Source of the DNA: Nocardioides panaciterrulae | GTDB lineage: Bacteria > Actinomycetota > Actinomycetes > Propionibacteriales > Nocardioidaceae | Reading direction: 5' to 3' | Assembly: GCF_013409645.1 (NCBI RefSeq) | Contig: NZ_JACCBG010000001.1 | Coordinates: forward strand, 992,001 to 1,056,000 | Length of the DNA: 64,000 nucleotides | In this document: piece after piece, positions 1 to 8,483 of the stretch | Layout: every line of letters begins with the position of its first letter | How positions within the stretch are numbered: position 1 is the first letter of the stretch | Translations under genes and position numbers: made by a program | The notes under the pieces: model-generated | What the model saw: the letters and a program-made list of their open reading frames with translations, nothing else | The model's database searches: none | Told to the model about the DNA's origin: nothing

Positions 1-2
1 AC

Positions 3-941
3 ATCCAGGAGGCCGAGCGCGCCGGCGGCATGGCCAAGGCCATCGAGCAGGGCATCCCGAAGATGCGCATCGAGGAGGCCGCCGCCCGCACCCAGGCCCG
101 GATCGACTCCGGTGCCCAGAAGGTCATCGGCGTCAACACCTACCGCCTCGCCGCGGAGACTGGCGCCGATTCTCTGGGCATCGACGTGCTCCGGGTCGAC
201 AACGACGACGTCTACCGCCAGCAGCTCGCCAAGCTCGAGCGGCTGCGCGCCGAGCGGGACGCCGACGAGGTGCGCCGTACCCTCGAGGCGCTCACCAACG
301 CGGCCGACCGGGGCCCCGGCGACGCGGCGGGAGGCAACCTGCTCGAGCTGGCCGTCGACGCGGCCCGCGCCAAGGCGACGGTCGGGGAGATCTCCGAGGC
401 GCTCGAGAAGGTCTACGGCCGCCACCAGGCGGTGATCCGTACGATCAGCGGCGTGTTCAGGGACGAGGCCGCGTCGGCCGGCGGCGAGCTCGTGCAGCAG
501 GTCGTCGAGGCCACCGAGGAGTTCGAGGAGGCCGAGGGCCGCCGCCCCCGCATCCTGGTCGCCAAGATGGGCCAGGACGGGCACGACCGCGGCCAGAAGG
601 TCGTGGTCAGCGCCTTCGCCGACATGGGCTTCGACGTCGACGTGGGGCCGCTGTTCTCCACCCCGGAGGAGGTCGCCCAGCAGGCCGTCGACGCCGACGT
701 GCACATCGTCGGGGTCTCGTCGCTGGCCGCCGGCCACCTGGCCCTCTTGCCGGCGCTGAAGCAGGCGCTGGAGGACCAGGGCCGTCCGGACATCATGGTG
801 GTCATCGGCGGCGTCATCCCGCCCGACGACGTCCCCGCGCTGCGGGAGATGGGCGCGGCCGCGGTCTTCCTCCCGGGCACCGTGATCGCCCAGTCGGCCC
901 TCGACCTGCTGGCCCGGCTGCGCGAGCAGCTCGGGCACTGA
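3..941 (+). CDS. mutB: Methylmalonyl-CoA mutase large subunit, C-terminal part (5' end outside window)
   Basis: The adenosylcobalamin-dependent mutase interconverts (R)-methylmalonyl-CoA and succinyl-CoA in the cytoplasm, the last step of propionyl-CoA assimilation. The frame is open from the first bases of the window, so only about the last 310 residues are present. They include the end of the substrate-binding barrel (GMAKAIEQGIPK, then RIEEAAARTQARIDSG) and the cobalamin-binding Rossmann domain with the DxHxxG signature (GQDGHDRG, near bases 570-593) followed by GGVIPPDD. It is the catalytic large subunit rather than a free B12-binding subunit because both parts lie in one chain. meaB follows after 11 bases, which fits co-transcription of enzyme and chaperone. 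An ethylmalonyl-CoA or isobutyryl-CoA mutase is less likely but cannot be excluded without the N-terminus. Confidence 0.93.
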   Translation: MQEAERAGGMAKAIEQGIPKMRIEEAAARTQARIDSGAQKVIGVNTYRLAAETGADSLGIDVLRVDNDDVYRQQLAKLERLRAERDADEVRRTLEALTNAADRGPGDAAGGNLLELAVDAARAKATVGEISEALEKVYGRHQAVIRTISGVFRDEAASAGGELVQQVVEATEEFEEAEGRRPRILVAKMGQDGHDRGQKVVVSAFADMGFDVDVGPLFSTPEEVAQQAVDADVHIVGVSSLAAGHLALLPALKQALEDQGRPDIMVVIGGVIPPDDVPALREMGAAAVFLPGTVIAQSALDLLARLREQLGH

Positions 942-952
942 CGCGGGCGAGC

Positions 953-1954
953 GTGCCGGCCCGACCGGTCGACCTCGACGCGCTCGTCGACGGGGTCCGT
1001 GCCCAGCAGCGGGCCGCGGTCTCCCGCGCGATCACGCTCGTGGAGTCCTCGCGCCCGGCCCACCGCGGCCAGGCCCGGGAGCTGCTGGCCCGGCTCAGCG
1101 ACCCCGAGGTGACCGGGGCCCGCGCCCCGGTGGTGCGGGTGGGCATCTCTGGCGTCCCCGGCGTCGGGAAGTCGACGTTCATCGAGGCGCTCGGCACCCG
1201 GCTGACCGCGGCCGGCCACCGCGTGGGCGTGCTGGCCGTCGACCCGAGCTCGGTGCGCACCGGCGGGTCGGTGCTCGGCGACAAGACCCGGATGGCCCGG
1301 CTCGCGCACGACCCGGCCGCCTACATCCGGCCCTCGCCGTCCGCCGGCACCCTCGGCGGCGTCGCCCGGGCCACTGTCCAGGCGATGGCGGTCCTCGAGG
1401 CCGCGGCGTACGACGTGGTCCTGGTCGAGACCGTGGGCGTGGGCCAGTCCGAGGTGACCGTGGCCGGCATGGTGGACACGTTCCTGTTCCTCACCCTGGC
1501 CCGCACCGGCGACCAGCTGCAGGGGATCAAGAAGGGCATCCTGGAGATCGCCGACGTCATCGCGGTCAACAAGGCCGACGGCGACCGTGAGGGCGAGGCC
1601 CGGTCCGCGGCCCGCGAGCTCGCCGGCGCGCTGCGCATGGTCCGGGGCAAGGGGGAGTGGGCCCCGCCGGTGGTGACCTGCTCGGCGCTGGCGGACGTGG
1701 GCGTCGACGAGGTGTGGGCGCGGGTGCTGGCGCACCGCGAGCACCTCGGGGGGCAGGGACTGGTCGACAAGCGGGCCGCCCAGCAGCTGGACTTCGTGTG
1801 GGCGCTGGTGCGCGACGAGCTGGCCGAGCGGTTGCGGCGCTCCCCGGGGGTCGCCGCCCTGCGCGCGGAGGTGCGCCGCGCCGTGCTGGCCGGTGAGCTG
1901 CCGGCCACGACCGCCGCCGACCGGATCATCGCGGCGTACGACGCCGACCGCTGA
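953..1954 (+). CDS. meaB: Methylmalonyl-CoA mutase-associated GTPase MeaB
   Basis: MeaB is a G3E-family P-loop GTPase that gates delivery of adenosylcobalamin to methylmalonyl-CoA mutase and protects it from inactivation. The 333-residue product has a Walker A motif GVPGVGKS at residues 67-74, the VETVGVGQSE switch region and the NKAD guanine-specificity motif, with the C-terminal helical dimerisation segment typical of the family. The start is GTG at 953, 11 bases after the mutase stop; no strong Shine-Dalgarno is visible, so translation is probably coupled. Length is normal for MeaB/ArgK proteins. The old name ArgK (arginine transport kinase) is unlikely given the neighbour. Confidence 0.95.
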   Translation: MPARPVDLDALVDGVRAQQRAAVSRAITLVESSRPAHRGQARELLARLSDPEVTGARAPVVRVGISGVPGVGKSTFIEALGTRLTAAGHRVGVLAVDPSSVRTGGSVLGDKTRMARLAHDPAAYIRPSPSAGTLGGVARATVQAMAVLEAAAYDVVLVETVGVGQSEVTVAGMVDTFLFLTLARTGDQLQGIKKGILEIADVIAVNKADGDREGEARSAARELAGALRMVRGKGEWAPPVVTCSALADVGVDEVWARVLAHREHLGGQGLVDKRAAQQLDFVWALVRDELAERLRRSPGVAALRAEVRRAVLAGELPATTAADRIIAAYDADR

Positions 1955-2064
1955 CGGGGCGCCGGCACTTCCCTGATCCCGGGTAAAGAACCGGTGTCCC
2001 GGCCCGGCCCGTCGCCCGCCCGGCGAGGATCCGGAGTATTCGGATCGGTTGGGAGGACCCTCTG

Positions 2065-3153
2065 ATGAACCACATGACCCGTTTGACCAGCGTCCTAGCA
2101 GTGGCATCCCTGGCCGCGGCGGGCGTCGGGGCGACGACCGGCAGCGCGTCGGGCGAGGTGGCGGCGCGGGGCGTGCTCGCCCGGGGCCTGGTCAGCCCGC
2201 TCACCGCGGGCGTGGCCGACAACGGCACCGCCTACGTCTCGGAGAACTTCGCCGGGCTCCTGGTCAAGATCCGCCCCGGCCACAAGCCCCGGCCGGTCTT
2301 CCAGGCGAAGAAGGGCGTCGAGGTGGGCGGGGTGACCGTCGATCCCGGCACCGTGACCTTCAGTCTCACGTTCGGCTCCGGGCAGGAGGCGCCGGTCAAG
2401 CGCAGCCTGGTCATGCACCTGAGCCACGGCAAGGCCACGAGGTTCGCCAACACCGGCGCCTTCGAGCGCAACAACAACCCCGACGCGGGGGTGACCTACG
2501 GGTTCCGGCACCTGAACAAGCGCTGCCTGGCCAAGGTCCCCAAGCGGGTCCCGGCGCGCTACTCCGGGATCGTCGACAGCCACCCCTACAGCACGGCCAC
2601 GACCGGCGGCACGACCTACGTCGGGGACGCCGCGGGCAACGACATCCTGCGCGTCAACGGCAACGGGCACATCCGCCTGGTCAGCGTGCTGCCGCCGGTG
2701 CCGCTGCGGGTCACCAAGCACCGGGCGAAGGCCAACGGGATGCCCGCCTGCGCGGTCGGCCACCGGTACTGGTTCGAGCCGGTGCCGACCGACGTGGAGG
2801 TCGCCCCGTCCGGCGGGCTCGTGGTGACGACGCTGACCGGTGCGACCGAGGCGCCCGGCTTCGGTGGACAGTCGCGCGTCTACCGGGTCGACCCCGCCAC
2901 CGGACGGGCGAGCCTGGTGACGAGGGGCCTCGCCGGAGCGGTGGGCCTGGCCATCACCACGGGCGGCGACTACCTGGTCTCCCAGCTGTTCGGCAACGAG
3001 CTGTCGCGGGTGGACGCGAGCACCGGCGGGGTGAGCCACGTCCGCAACGTGAGCCAGCCGGCTGCGGTCGAGCGGGTCGGCGGGAAGGTCTACGTCACGT
3101 CCCGGGTCCTGGCCAAGAAGCCGATGGGCAGGCTGCTGCGCTTCCCGGGCTGA
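2065..3153 (+). CDS. Secreted ScyD/ScyE-like beta-propeller protein
   Basis: A 362-residue exported protein with an N-terminal signal peptide (MTRLTSVLAVASLAAAGVG, cleavage near residue 30) and repeated strands typical of NHL/SMP30-like propellers. The pattern of VYRVDPATGRASLVTRGLAGAVGLA followed by YLVSQLFGNELSRVD resembles the ScyD/ScyE family, named after cyanobacterial scytonemin genes but widespread as secreted proteins of unknown role in actinobacteria. The ATG at 2065 has a good Shine-Dalgarno (GGGAGGA, 2050-2056); a second in-frame ATG at 2074 is possible. It stands alone, 110 bases after meaB. Substrate or ligand cannot be inferred from sequence. Confidence 0.75.
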   Translation: MNHMTRLTSVLAVASLAAAGVGATTGSASGEVAARGVLARGLVSPLTAGVADNGTAYVSENFAGLLVKIRPGHKPRPVFQAKKGVEVGGVTVDPGTVTFSLTFGSGQEAPVKRSLVMHLSHGKATRFANTGAFERNNNPDAGVTYGFRHLNKRCLAKVPKRVPARYSGIVDSHPYSTATTGGTTYVGDAAGNDILRVNGNGHIRLVSVLPPVPLRVTKHRAKANGMPACAVGHRYWFEPVPTDVEVAPSGGLVVTTLTGATEAPGFGGQSRVYRVDPATGRASLVTRGLAGAVGLAITTGGDYLVSQLFGNELSRVDASTGGVSHVRNVSQPAAVERVGGKVYVTSRVLAKKPMGRLLRFPG

Positions 3154-3200
3154 CCGGGGGAGCGGCGGAGGCTGACCGGCGGGCACCGGGACGCAGGGAC

Positions 3201-3206
3201 TAACCT
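3201..3206 (+). promoter_or_regulatory. -10 box of leaderless promoter for the M20 amidohydrolase
   Basis: TAACCT lies 7 bases before the ATG at 3214 and no Shine-Dalgarno is present, the arrangement of a leaderless actinobacterial transcript. Confidence 0.5.
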
Positions 3207-3213
3207 CGTCCCG

Positions 3214-4416
3214 ATGCCCGCCGACGCCTCCCTGGACCCAGCCGCCGCCCTCATCGACTCCGCCGTCGCCACCAGCGACGCCGAGCTGGTGGAGCTGCGC
3301 CGAGACCTGCACGCGCATCCCGAGCTGTCCTGGGCGGAGTCCAGGACCAGTGACCTCGTCGCCGCCCGGGTCGAGAAGGCGGGCTGGCGGGTGACCCGGC
3401 TGCCGCAGTCGGGCCTACTGGCCGACCTCGGCGAGGGCGACCCCCTGGTCGCGCTGCGCGCCGACCTCGACGCGCTCCCGGTGCAGGACGCGACGACCGA
3501 CCCGTGGACCAGCACGGTCCCCGGCGTCGCCCACGCCTGTGGCCACGACGTGCACACCTCCGCGCTCGTGGGCGCCGCCCTCGCGCTGGCCGAGGTGCAC
3601 GAGCAGGGCCTGCTGCCCGGCCGGGTGCGGCTGCTCTTCCAGCCGGCCGAGGAGGTGATGCCGGGTGGGGCGCTGCACCTGGTGGAGCTCGGCGCGCTGG
3701 AGGAGGTACGCCGGGTCTTCGCGCTGCACTGCGACCCGGGCGTCGACCTGGGCCAGGTCGGCCTGCGCCCGGGACCGTTGACCAGCGCCGCCGACCGCCT
3801 CGAGGTCCGGCTGGAGGGCACCGGCGGCCACACCTCGCGCCCGCACCTGACCGGCGACCTGACCTTCGCGCTGGCCAAGGTCACCACCGAGCTGCCCGCG
3901 ATGCTCTCCCGGCGGCTCGACCCGCGCTCGGGGGTGAGCCTGGTCTGGGGCATCGTCAACGCCGGCGCCGCGGCCAACGTGATCCCCGACCGGGGCCTGG
4001 CCGCCGGCACGGTCCGCATCCTCGACGCGGTGGCCTGGGCCGACTGCGAGACGCTCGTGAGCGAGCTGGTCCACGACATCGTCCGGCCCTACGGCGTCGA
4101 GGCGCACGTGATCTACCAGCAGGGCGTGCCGCCGGTGGTCAACGACCCGGTCTCGCACCGGGTGCTGGCCGGCGCCGTCCAGCGCGCCCTGGGCGACCCG
4201 GGTCGGGCGACCGCCCACCAGAGCCTCGGGGGTGAGGACTTCGGGTGGCTGCTGGACCGGGTCCCCGGCGCCATGGGCCGGCTCGGCACCCGCACCCCCG
4301 GCGGTCCGAGCTACGACCTGCACCAGGGCAACCTGCGCGTCGACGAGCGCGCCACCGGCGTCGGCGCCCGGGTCCTGGCCAATGCTGCTGTCGGCGCGTT
4401 GGTCACCGACAGATAA
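3214..4416 (+). CDS. M20 family metallopeptidase / amidohydrolase
   Basis: A cytoplasmic di-metal hydrolase of the M20D group (amidohydrolases acting on N-acyl amino acids or peptides). Over 400 residues it shows the start motif RRDLHAHPELSW, the metal-binding HACGHD at 107-112, the catalytic FQPAEE at 142-147, the lid-domain region GGHTSRPH and the C-terminal GGEDFG motif. It resembles the AmiA/AmiB pair next to the purine nucleoside phosphorylase gene of Mycobacterium tuberculosis, which also lies near deoA, cdd and add; here the gene is just upstream of the nucleoside transporter. Substrate is unknown. The start choice rests on the TAACCT box 7 bases upstream. Confidence 0.88.
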   Translation: MPADASLDPAAALIDSAVATSDAELVELRRDLHAHPELSWAESRTSDLVAARVEKAGWRVTRLPQSGLLADLGEGDPLVALRADLDALPVQDATTDPWTSTVPGVAHACGHDVHTSALVGAALALAEVHEQGLLPGRVRLLFQPAEEVMPGGALHLVELGALEEVRRVFALHCDPGVDLGQVGLRPGPLTSAADRLEVRLEGTGGHTSRPHLTGDLTFALAKVTTELPAMLSRRLDPRSGVSLVWGIVNAGAAANVIPDRGLAAGTVRILDAVAWADCETLVSELVHDIVRPYGVEAHVIYQQGVPPVVNDPVSHRVLAGAVQRALGDPGRATAHQSLGGEDFGWLLDRVPGAMGRLGTRTPGGPSYDLHQGNLRVDERATGVGARVLANAAVGALVTDR

Positions 4417-4427
4417 CGACAGATAAC
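4408..4427. repeat. Tandem 10-bp direct repeat GACAGATAAC x2
   Basis: Two perfect abutting copies of GACAGATAAC (4408-4417 and 4418-4427) span the stop codon of the amidohydrolase gene and lie about 50 bases upstream of the likely promoter of the nucleoside transporter operon. One-helical-turn spacing is compatible with a regulator site, but chance duplication is possible. Confidence 0.45.
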
Positions 4428-4439
4428 AAACCCGGTCTT

Positions 4440-4458
4440 TGTGGGCCGGTTGCCCACA
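4440..4458 (+). terminator. Short hairpin after the amidohydrolase gene
   Basis: TGTGGGC and GCCCACA form a 7-bp stem with a CGGTT loop. There is no U tract. It could end the upstream transcript or sit in the promoter region of the next operon. Confidence 0.4.
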
Positions 4459-4477
4459 CGGGATCCCTTCCGCGGTC

Positions 4478-4483
4478 TAGGGT
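4478..4483 (+). promoter_or_regulatory. Probable -10 box of the nucleoside transporter operon
   Basis: TAGGGT precedes the lipoprotein gene. Transcription from here would give a leader of roughly 55 bases containing the Shine-Dalgarno AGGAGG at 4535-4540. A GTG at 4492 lies 8 bases after this box and would add 18 residues if used leaderlessly. Confidence 0.45.
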
Positions 4484-4545
4484 GACCCGGCGTGCGCACA
4501 TCCGGTTGGCGCACGGGACCAGTGGAAAACCTTCAGGAGGGCGCC

Positions 4546-5628
4546 GTGAAGAAGACGGCACGCACCGCAGCGGTGGTTGGCATCGCTGCCCTTGTTCTTG
4601 CCGGTTGTGGCGGCCGTCCGTCGGACACCAAGGCCAGCTCCAACGAGACCCCGTCGTCCCCGGCGAGCAGCTCCGCCCCGGCGGAGAGCCACCCCGACTT
4701 CAAGGCGTGCGAGGTCTCCGACTCCGGCGGCTTCGACGACAAGTCGTTCAACCAGACCTCGCTCAAGGGCCTGACCGACGCCAAGACCGACCTCGGCGTG
4801 CAGACCGCGCAGGTCGAGTCCAACTCCGACTCCGAGTACGCCGACAACATCGACGCGCTGGTCAAGCAGGGCTGCAACTCCATCACCACGGTGGGCTTCC
4901 TGCTCGGCGACGCGACCCTGGCGGCCGCGAAGAAGAACCCGAAGATCGACTTCTCGATCGTGGACTTCGCCTACGACAAGGCGCCCAAGAACCTCAAGGG
5001 CCTCACCTTCAACACCGCCGAGCCCTCCTACCTGGCCGGCTACCTCGCCGCGGCCGAGTCGAAGTCCGGCATCGTCGGCACCTTCGGCGGCCTGAACATC
5101 CCGACGGTCTCCATCTTCATGGAGGGCTTCCGCCAGGGCGTCGAGAAGTACAACACCGACAACAACGCCAACGTCAAGCTGCTGGGTTGGAACGGCAAGG
5201 ACGGCTCCTTCCTCAACACCTTCGACGACAAGTCCAAGGGCCAGTCGGTGGCCGAGGGCATGATCCAGCAGGGCGCCGACGTCATCTTCCCGGTCGCCGG
5301 TCCCGCCGGCCTGGGTGGCCTGCAGGCCGCCAAGGACAAGGGCGTCAAGGCGATCTGGGTCGACACCGACGGCTGCGTCTCGGCCTCGGAGTACTGCGAC
5401 GTGCTGCTGACCTCGGTCATGAAGGGCATGGACGTCGCGGTCGAGCAGTCCATCAAGGACGCGGTGGACGGCACCTTCACCAACGAGCCGTTCGTCGGCA
5501 CCCTCGCCAACGGCGGGGTCGGGCTCGCGCCGTACCACGACGCCGACTCCGACATCAGCCAGGACGTCAAGGACAAGATCGACGAGCTCAAGCAGCAGAT
5601 CATCGACGGGTCGATCAAGGTCGGCTGA
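4546..5628 (+). CDS. BMP family nucleoside-binding lipoprotein of an ABC importer
   Basis: Extracytoplasmic, lipid-anchored substrate-binding protein of a BMP/PnrA-type (CUT2-like) nucleoside ABC importer. The 360-residue product begins KKTARTAAVV and ends its signal at the lipobox LAGC (Cys21), followed by a low-complexity Ser/Pro linker. The family hallmark DSGGFDDKSFNQ comes at the start of the mature domain and VAGPAGLGG near its centre. The GTG at 4546 has an AGGAGG 5 bases upstream, so it is preferred to the in-frame GTG at 4492. The ATPase and two permease genes follow, and nucleoside-degrading enzymes come after them, so nucleosides are the likely ligand. Confidence 0.93.
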   Translation: MKKTARTAAVVGIAALVLAGCGGRPSDTKASSNETPSSPASSSAPAESHPDFKACEVSDSGGFDDKSFNQTSLKGLTDAKTDLGVQTAQVESNSDSEYADNIDALVKQGCNSITTVGFLLGDATLAAAKKNPKIDFSIVDFAYDKAPKNLKGLTFNTAEPSYLAGYLAAAESKSGIVGTFGGLNIPTVSIFMEGFRQGVEKYNTDNNANVKLLGWNGKDGSFLNTFDDKSKGQSVAEGMIQQGADVIFPVAGPAGLGGLQAAKDKGVKAIWVDTDGCVSASEYCDVLLTSVMKGMDVAVEQSIKDAVDGTFTNEPFVGTLANGGVGLAPYHDADSDISQDVKDKIDELKQQIIDGSIKVG

Positions 5629-5653
5629 CCTCTCACCGATCGACACAGCGCGA

Positions 5654-5679
5654 GGCCGGGTCGGGTTACCGACCCGGCC
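5654..5679 (+). terminator. Strong hairpin between binding-protein and ATPase genes
   Basis: GGCCGGGTCGG and CCGACCCGGCC pair perfectly over 11 bp with a GTTA loop, 26 bases after the lipoprotein stop. It is placed to terminate part of the transcripts or to stabilise the lipoprotein mRNA, giving more binding protein than transporter. Confidence 0.75.
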
Positions 5680-5751
5680 CCGTGCGTTCTAGGCTCTTCG
5701 GGTTCCGCTCGTCGTCGCACGGGCCGGAGGCCGCACGTTCAAAGGAGAACG

Positions 5752-7278
5752 ATGAAGCTGGAGATCCGGGGGCTGACGAAGAGGTTCGGGTCCTTCACCG
5801 CGAACGACCAGATCGACCTCACGATCGAGCCGGGCGAGATCCACTGCCTCCTCGGGGAGAACGGCGCGGGCAAGTCCACGCTGATGAACATGCTCTACGG
5901 CCTGCTCGAGCCGACCGAGGGCGAGATCCTCGTCGACGGCGAGCCGGTCAGGTTCGGCTCCCCGGGGGACGCGATCGCCGCCGGCATCGGCATGGTGCAC
6001 CAGCACTTCATGCTGGTGCCGGTCTTCACCGTCGCCGAGAACGTCATGCTCGGCCGCGAGCAGACCCGCGGCCTGGGCTTCCTCAACCGCGCCGCCGCCG
6101 CGAACCTGGTGCGCGAGCTGTCCTCGACCTACAAGCTGGCCGTCGACCCGGACGTGCTGGTCGAGCAGATCCCGGTCGGCGTGCAGCAGCGGGTGGAGAT
6201 CATCAAGGCCCTGGCCAACCACGCCAAGGTGCTGATCCTCGACGAGCCGACCGCGGTGCTCACGCCGCAGGAGATCGACGAGCTGATGGCCATCATGCGC
6301 GAGCTGAAGAACCAGGGCACCTCGATCATCTTCATCACCCACAAGCTGCGCGAGGTCAAGGCGATCGGCGACCGGATCAGCGTGATCCGCCGCGGCAAGG
6401 TCGTCGGCACCGCCGAGCCCACCACCAGCGAGACCGAGCTCGCCGAGATGATGGTCGGTCGTTCGGTGAAGCTCGTGGTGGACAAGGCGCCCGCGAAGGC
6501 CGGCGAGCCGGTGCTCGAGGTCAAGGACGTCACGGTCATCGACCAGCGCGGCGTGCAGGTCGTCAAGGACGTGTCGTTCGAGGCCCGCGCCGGCGAGGTG
6601 CTCGGCATCGCGGGCGTCCAGGGCAACGGCCAGACCGAGCTGATCAAGAGCCTGCTCGGCCTGGTCCGGCCGGACGCCGGCAGCATCACGATCGACGGCA
6701 AGGACCTCCGCAAGCACGGCCCGCGGGAGAGCCTCGCCGAGGGCATCGGCTACATCCCCGAGGACCGCTCGCACGACGGCTACGTCGGCGCGTTCAGCGT
6801 CCGGGAGAACCTGGTGCTCGACCTCTACCGCAACTCCGAGTACTCCAAGGGCCTCGCGCTGCGCCTCGACGCGCTGGAGCAGAACGCCGCGCACCGGATC
6901 GAGGAGTTCGACATCCGCACCGAGTCGATGGAGACCCCGGTCGCCTCGCTCTCCGGCGGCAACCAGCAGAAGGTCGTCGTGGCCCGGGAGTTCTCCCGCC
7001 CGCTGAAGCTGCTGATCGCCTCGCAGCCGACGCGAGGCGTGGACGTGGGCTCGATCGAGTTCATCCACAAGCGGATCATCGCCGAGCGGGACAAAGGGGT
7101 CGCGGTGGTCATCGTCTCCACCGAGCTCGACGAGATCTTCGCGCTCGCGGACCGCATCGCCGTCATGTACGACGGCCGGATCGTGGGCACCGTGTCTCCC
7201 GACATCGCCCGCGAGGACATCGGACTGATGATGGCCGGCGCCCACGGCCCGGCCGCGACAGCAGAGGCGACGGCATGA
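5752..7278 (+). CDS. Nucleoside ABC transporter, double ATP-binding protein
   Basis: Cytoplasmic ATPase (508 residues) energising the BMP-type importer. Two fused nucleotide-binding domains are visible. The first has Walker A GENGAGKS at 35-42 and Walker B VLILDEPTA with a degenerate signature (VGVQQRVEI). The second has a degenerate Walker A (GVQGNGQTEL), a proper LSGGNQQK signature at 400-407 and the altered Walker B LLIASQPTRG in which the usual Asp-Glu is lost. This asymmetry is characteristic of YufO/NupO-type ATPases. The ATG at 5752 is preceded by AAAGGAG. The stop overlaps the next start (ATGA), showing translational coupling to the permease. Confidence 0.94.
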   Translation: MKLEIRGLTKRFGSFTANDQIDLTIEPGEIHCLLGENGAGKSTLMNMLYGLLEPTEGEILVDGEPVRFGSPGDAIAAGIGMVHQHFMLVPVFTVAENVMLGREQTRGLGFLNRAAAANLVRELSSTYKLAVDPDVLVEQIPVGVQQRVEIIKALANHAKVLILDEPTAVLTPQEIDELMAIMRELKNQGTSIIFITHKLREVKAIGDRISVIRRGKVVGTAEPTTSETELAEMMVGRSVKLVVDKAPAKAGEPVLEVKDVTVIDQRGVQVVKDVSFEARAGEVLGIAGVQGNGQTELIKSLLGLVRPDAGSITIDGKDLRKHGPRESLAEGIGYIPEDRSHDGYVGAFSVRENLVLDLYRNSEYSKGLALRLDALEQNAAHRIEEFDIRTESMETPVASLSGGNQQKVVVAREFSRPLKLLIASQPTRGVDVGSIEFIHKRIIAERDKGVAVVIVSTELDEIFALADRIAVMYDGRIVGTVSPDIAREDIGLMMAGAHGPAATAEATA

Positions 7279-8483
7279 GCACGGACATCGAGACCGAGAA
7301 GCCGACGCCGGAGCCGGCGCCGGAGGAGGGGGCCCCCGCCCGCCGGTCGCTCGCGGCGGCCGACTGGATCCCGTCGGTCAAGACCACCGTGGCCGCGATC
7401 CTCATCGCGCTGGTGATCGGCGCGATCCTGATCGCGTTCTCCACGCGCAGCGTCATCGAGACGCTGCCCTACTTCTTCTCCTACCCCTGGGACTTCTTCT
7501 CCGAGGCCGCGCACGCGATCGGCACGTCCTACTGGGCGCTGATCACCGGCTCGGTGGGCTCGTGGCACGCGATCGCGACCACGCTGGTCCGCGCGGCGCC
7601 GCTGATCTGCGCCGGCCTGGGCGTCACCCTGGCGTTCCGCGCCGGCCTGTTCAACATCGGTGCCCAGGGCCAGCTGGTCCTCGGCGCGCTGGCCTGCGGC
7701 TACGTCGGCTTCTCCTGGGACCTGCCCCCGGGGCTGCACCTGCTGGTGGCGCTCGTGGCCGGCATCCTCGGCGGCGCGCTCTGGGGCGGCGTGGCCGGCT
7801 TCCTCAAGGCCCGCACCGGCGCCCACGAGGTCATCACCACGATCATGATGAACTACCTCGCCGCGGCGCTGCTGATCTACTGCCTCGGCAAGGACGCCTT
7901 CCAGCGGCCAGGCAGCGACAACACCCAGTCGCCCCCGGTCGCGGACTCCGCGACCTTCCCGCAGGTCGGCAACCTGCACCTGGGCGTGATCGTCGCCTTC
8001 CTGGCGGCCGTGTTGGTCTGGTGGATCCTCAACCGGTCCACGCTGGGCTTCGAGATGCGCGCGGTCGGTGCGAACGCCGACGCCTCGCGCACCGCGGGCA
8101 TGAACGTCCCGGTCGTCTACACGACGGCCATGGTGGTCGCCGGTGGCCTGGCCGGGCTGGCCGCGACCATGGGCATCCTGGGGCACCACGACTCGCTGAG
8201 CCCGACGATGGCCGGCAGCATCGGGTTCGACGCGATCACCGTGGCGCTGCTGGGCCGGGCGACGCCGCTGGGCACCGTGCTGGCCGGGCTGCTGTTCGGC
8301 GCGCTGAGCGTCGGCGGCGTGGCGATGCAGGCGAGCGCCGCGAGCACCCCCAAGGAGCTCACCGAGGTGCTGCAGGCCCTCATCGTGCTCTTCGTCGCCG
8401 CCCCGGCGCTGGTGCAGGGGATGCTGCGGATGCGGGCGACCGACGAGAACAAGACCGTGATGGCGAAGGGATGGGGCGGATGA
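7275..8483 (+). CDS. Nucleoside ABC transporter permease 1
   Basis: Integral membrane subunit of 402 residues. An acidic, Pro-rich cytoplasmic N-terminus (about 35 residues) is followed by about eight to ten hydrophobic segments. The motif FRAGLFNIGAQGQLVLGAL and the later GLAGLAATMGILG belong to the BPD_transp_2 family of YufP/NupP-type permeases. The ATG at 7275 overlaps the ATPase stop by four bases and the stop at 8481-8483 overlaps the next ATG, so ATPase and both permeases are made from one coupled message. It should pair with the second permease to form the channel. Confidence 0.93.
   Translation: MSTDIETEKPTPEPAPEEGAPARRSLAAADWIPSVKTTVAAILIALVIGAILIAFSTRSVIETLPYFFSYPWDFFSEAAHAIGTSYWALITGSVGSWHAIATTLVRAAPLICAGLGVTLAFRAGLFNIGAQGQLVLGALACGYVGFSWDLPPGLHLLVALVAGILGGALWGGVAGFLKARTGAHEVITTIMMNYLAAALLIYCLGKDAFQRPGSDNTQSPPVADSATFPQVGNLHLGVIVAFLAAVLVWWILNRSTLGFEMRAVGANADASRTAGMNVPVVYTTAMVVAGGLAGLAATMGILGHHDSLSPTMAGSIGFDAITVALLGRATPLGTVLAGLLFGALSVGGVAMQASAASTPKELTEVLQALIVLFVAAPALVQGMLRMRATDENKTVMAKGWGG

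Noticed and set aside
4245..7274. Very long open frame in front of the first nucleoside permease
   Set aside because: It runs through the binding-protein and ATPase genes in another frame and encodes Arg/Gly/Pro-rich sequence typical of GC-rich shadow frames; the permease starts at 7275 by ATGA overlap.
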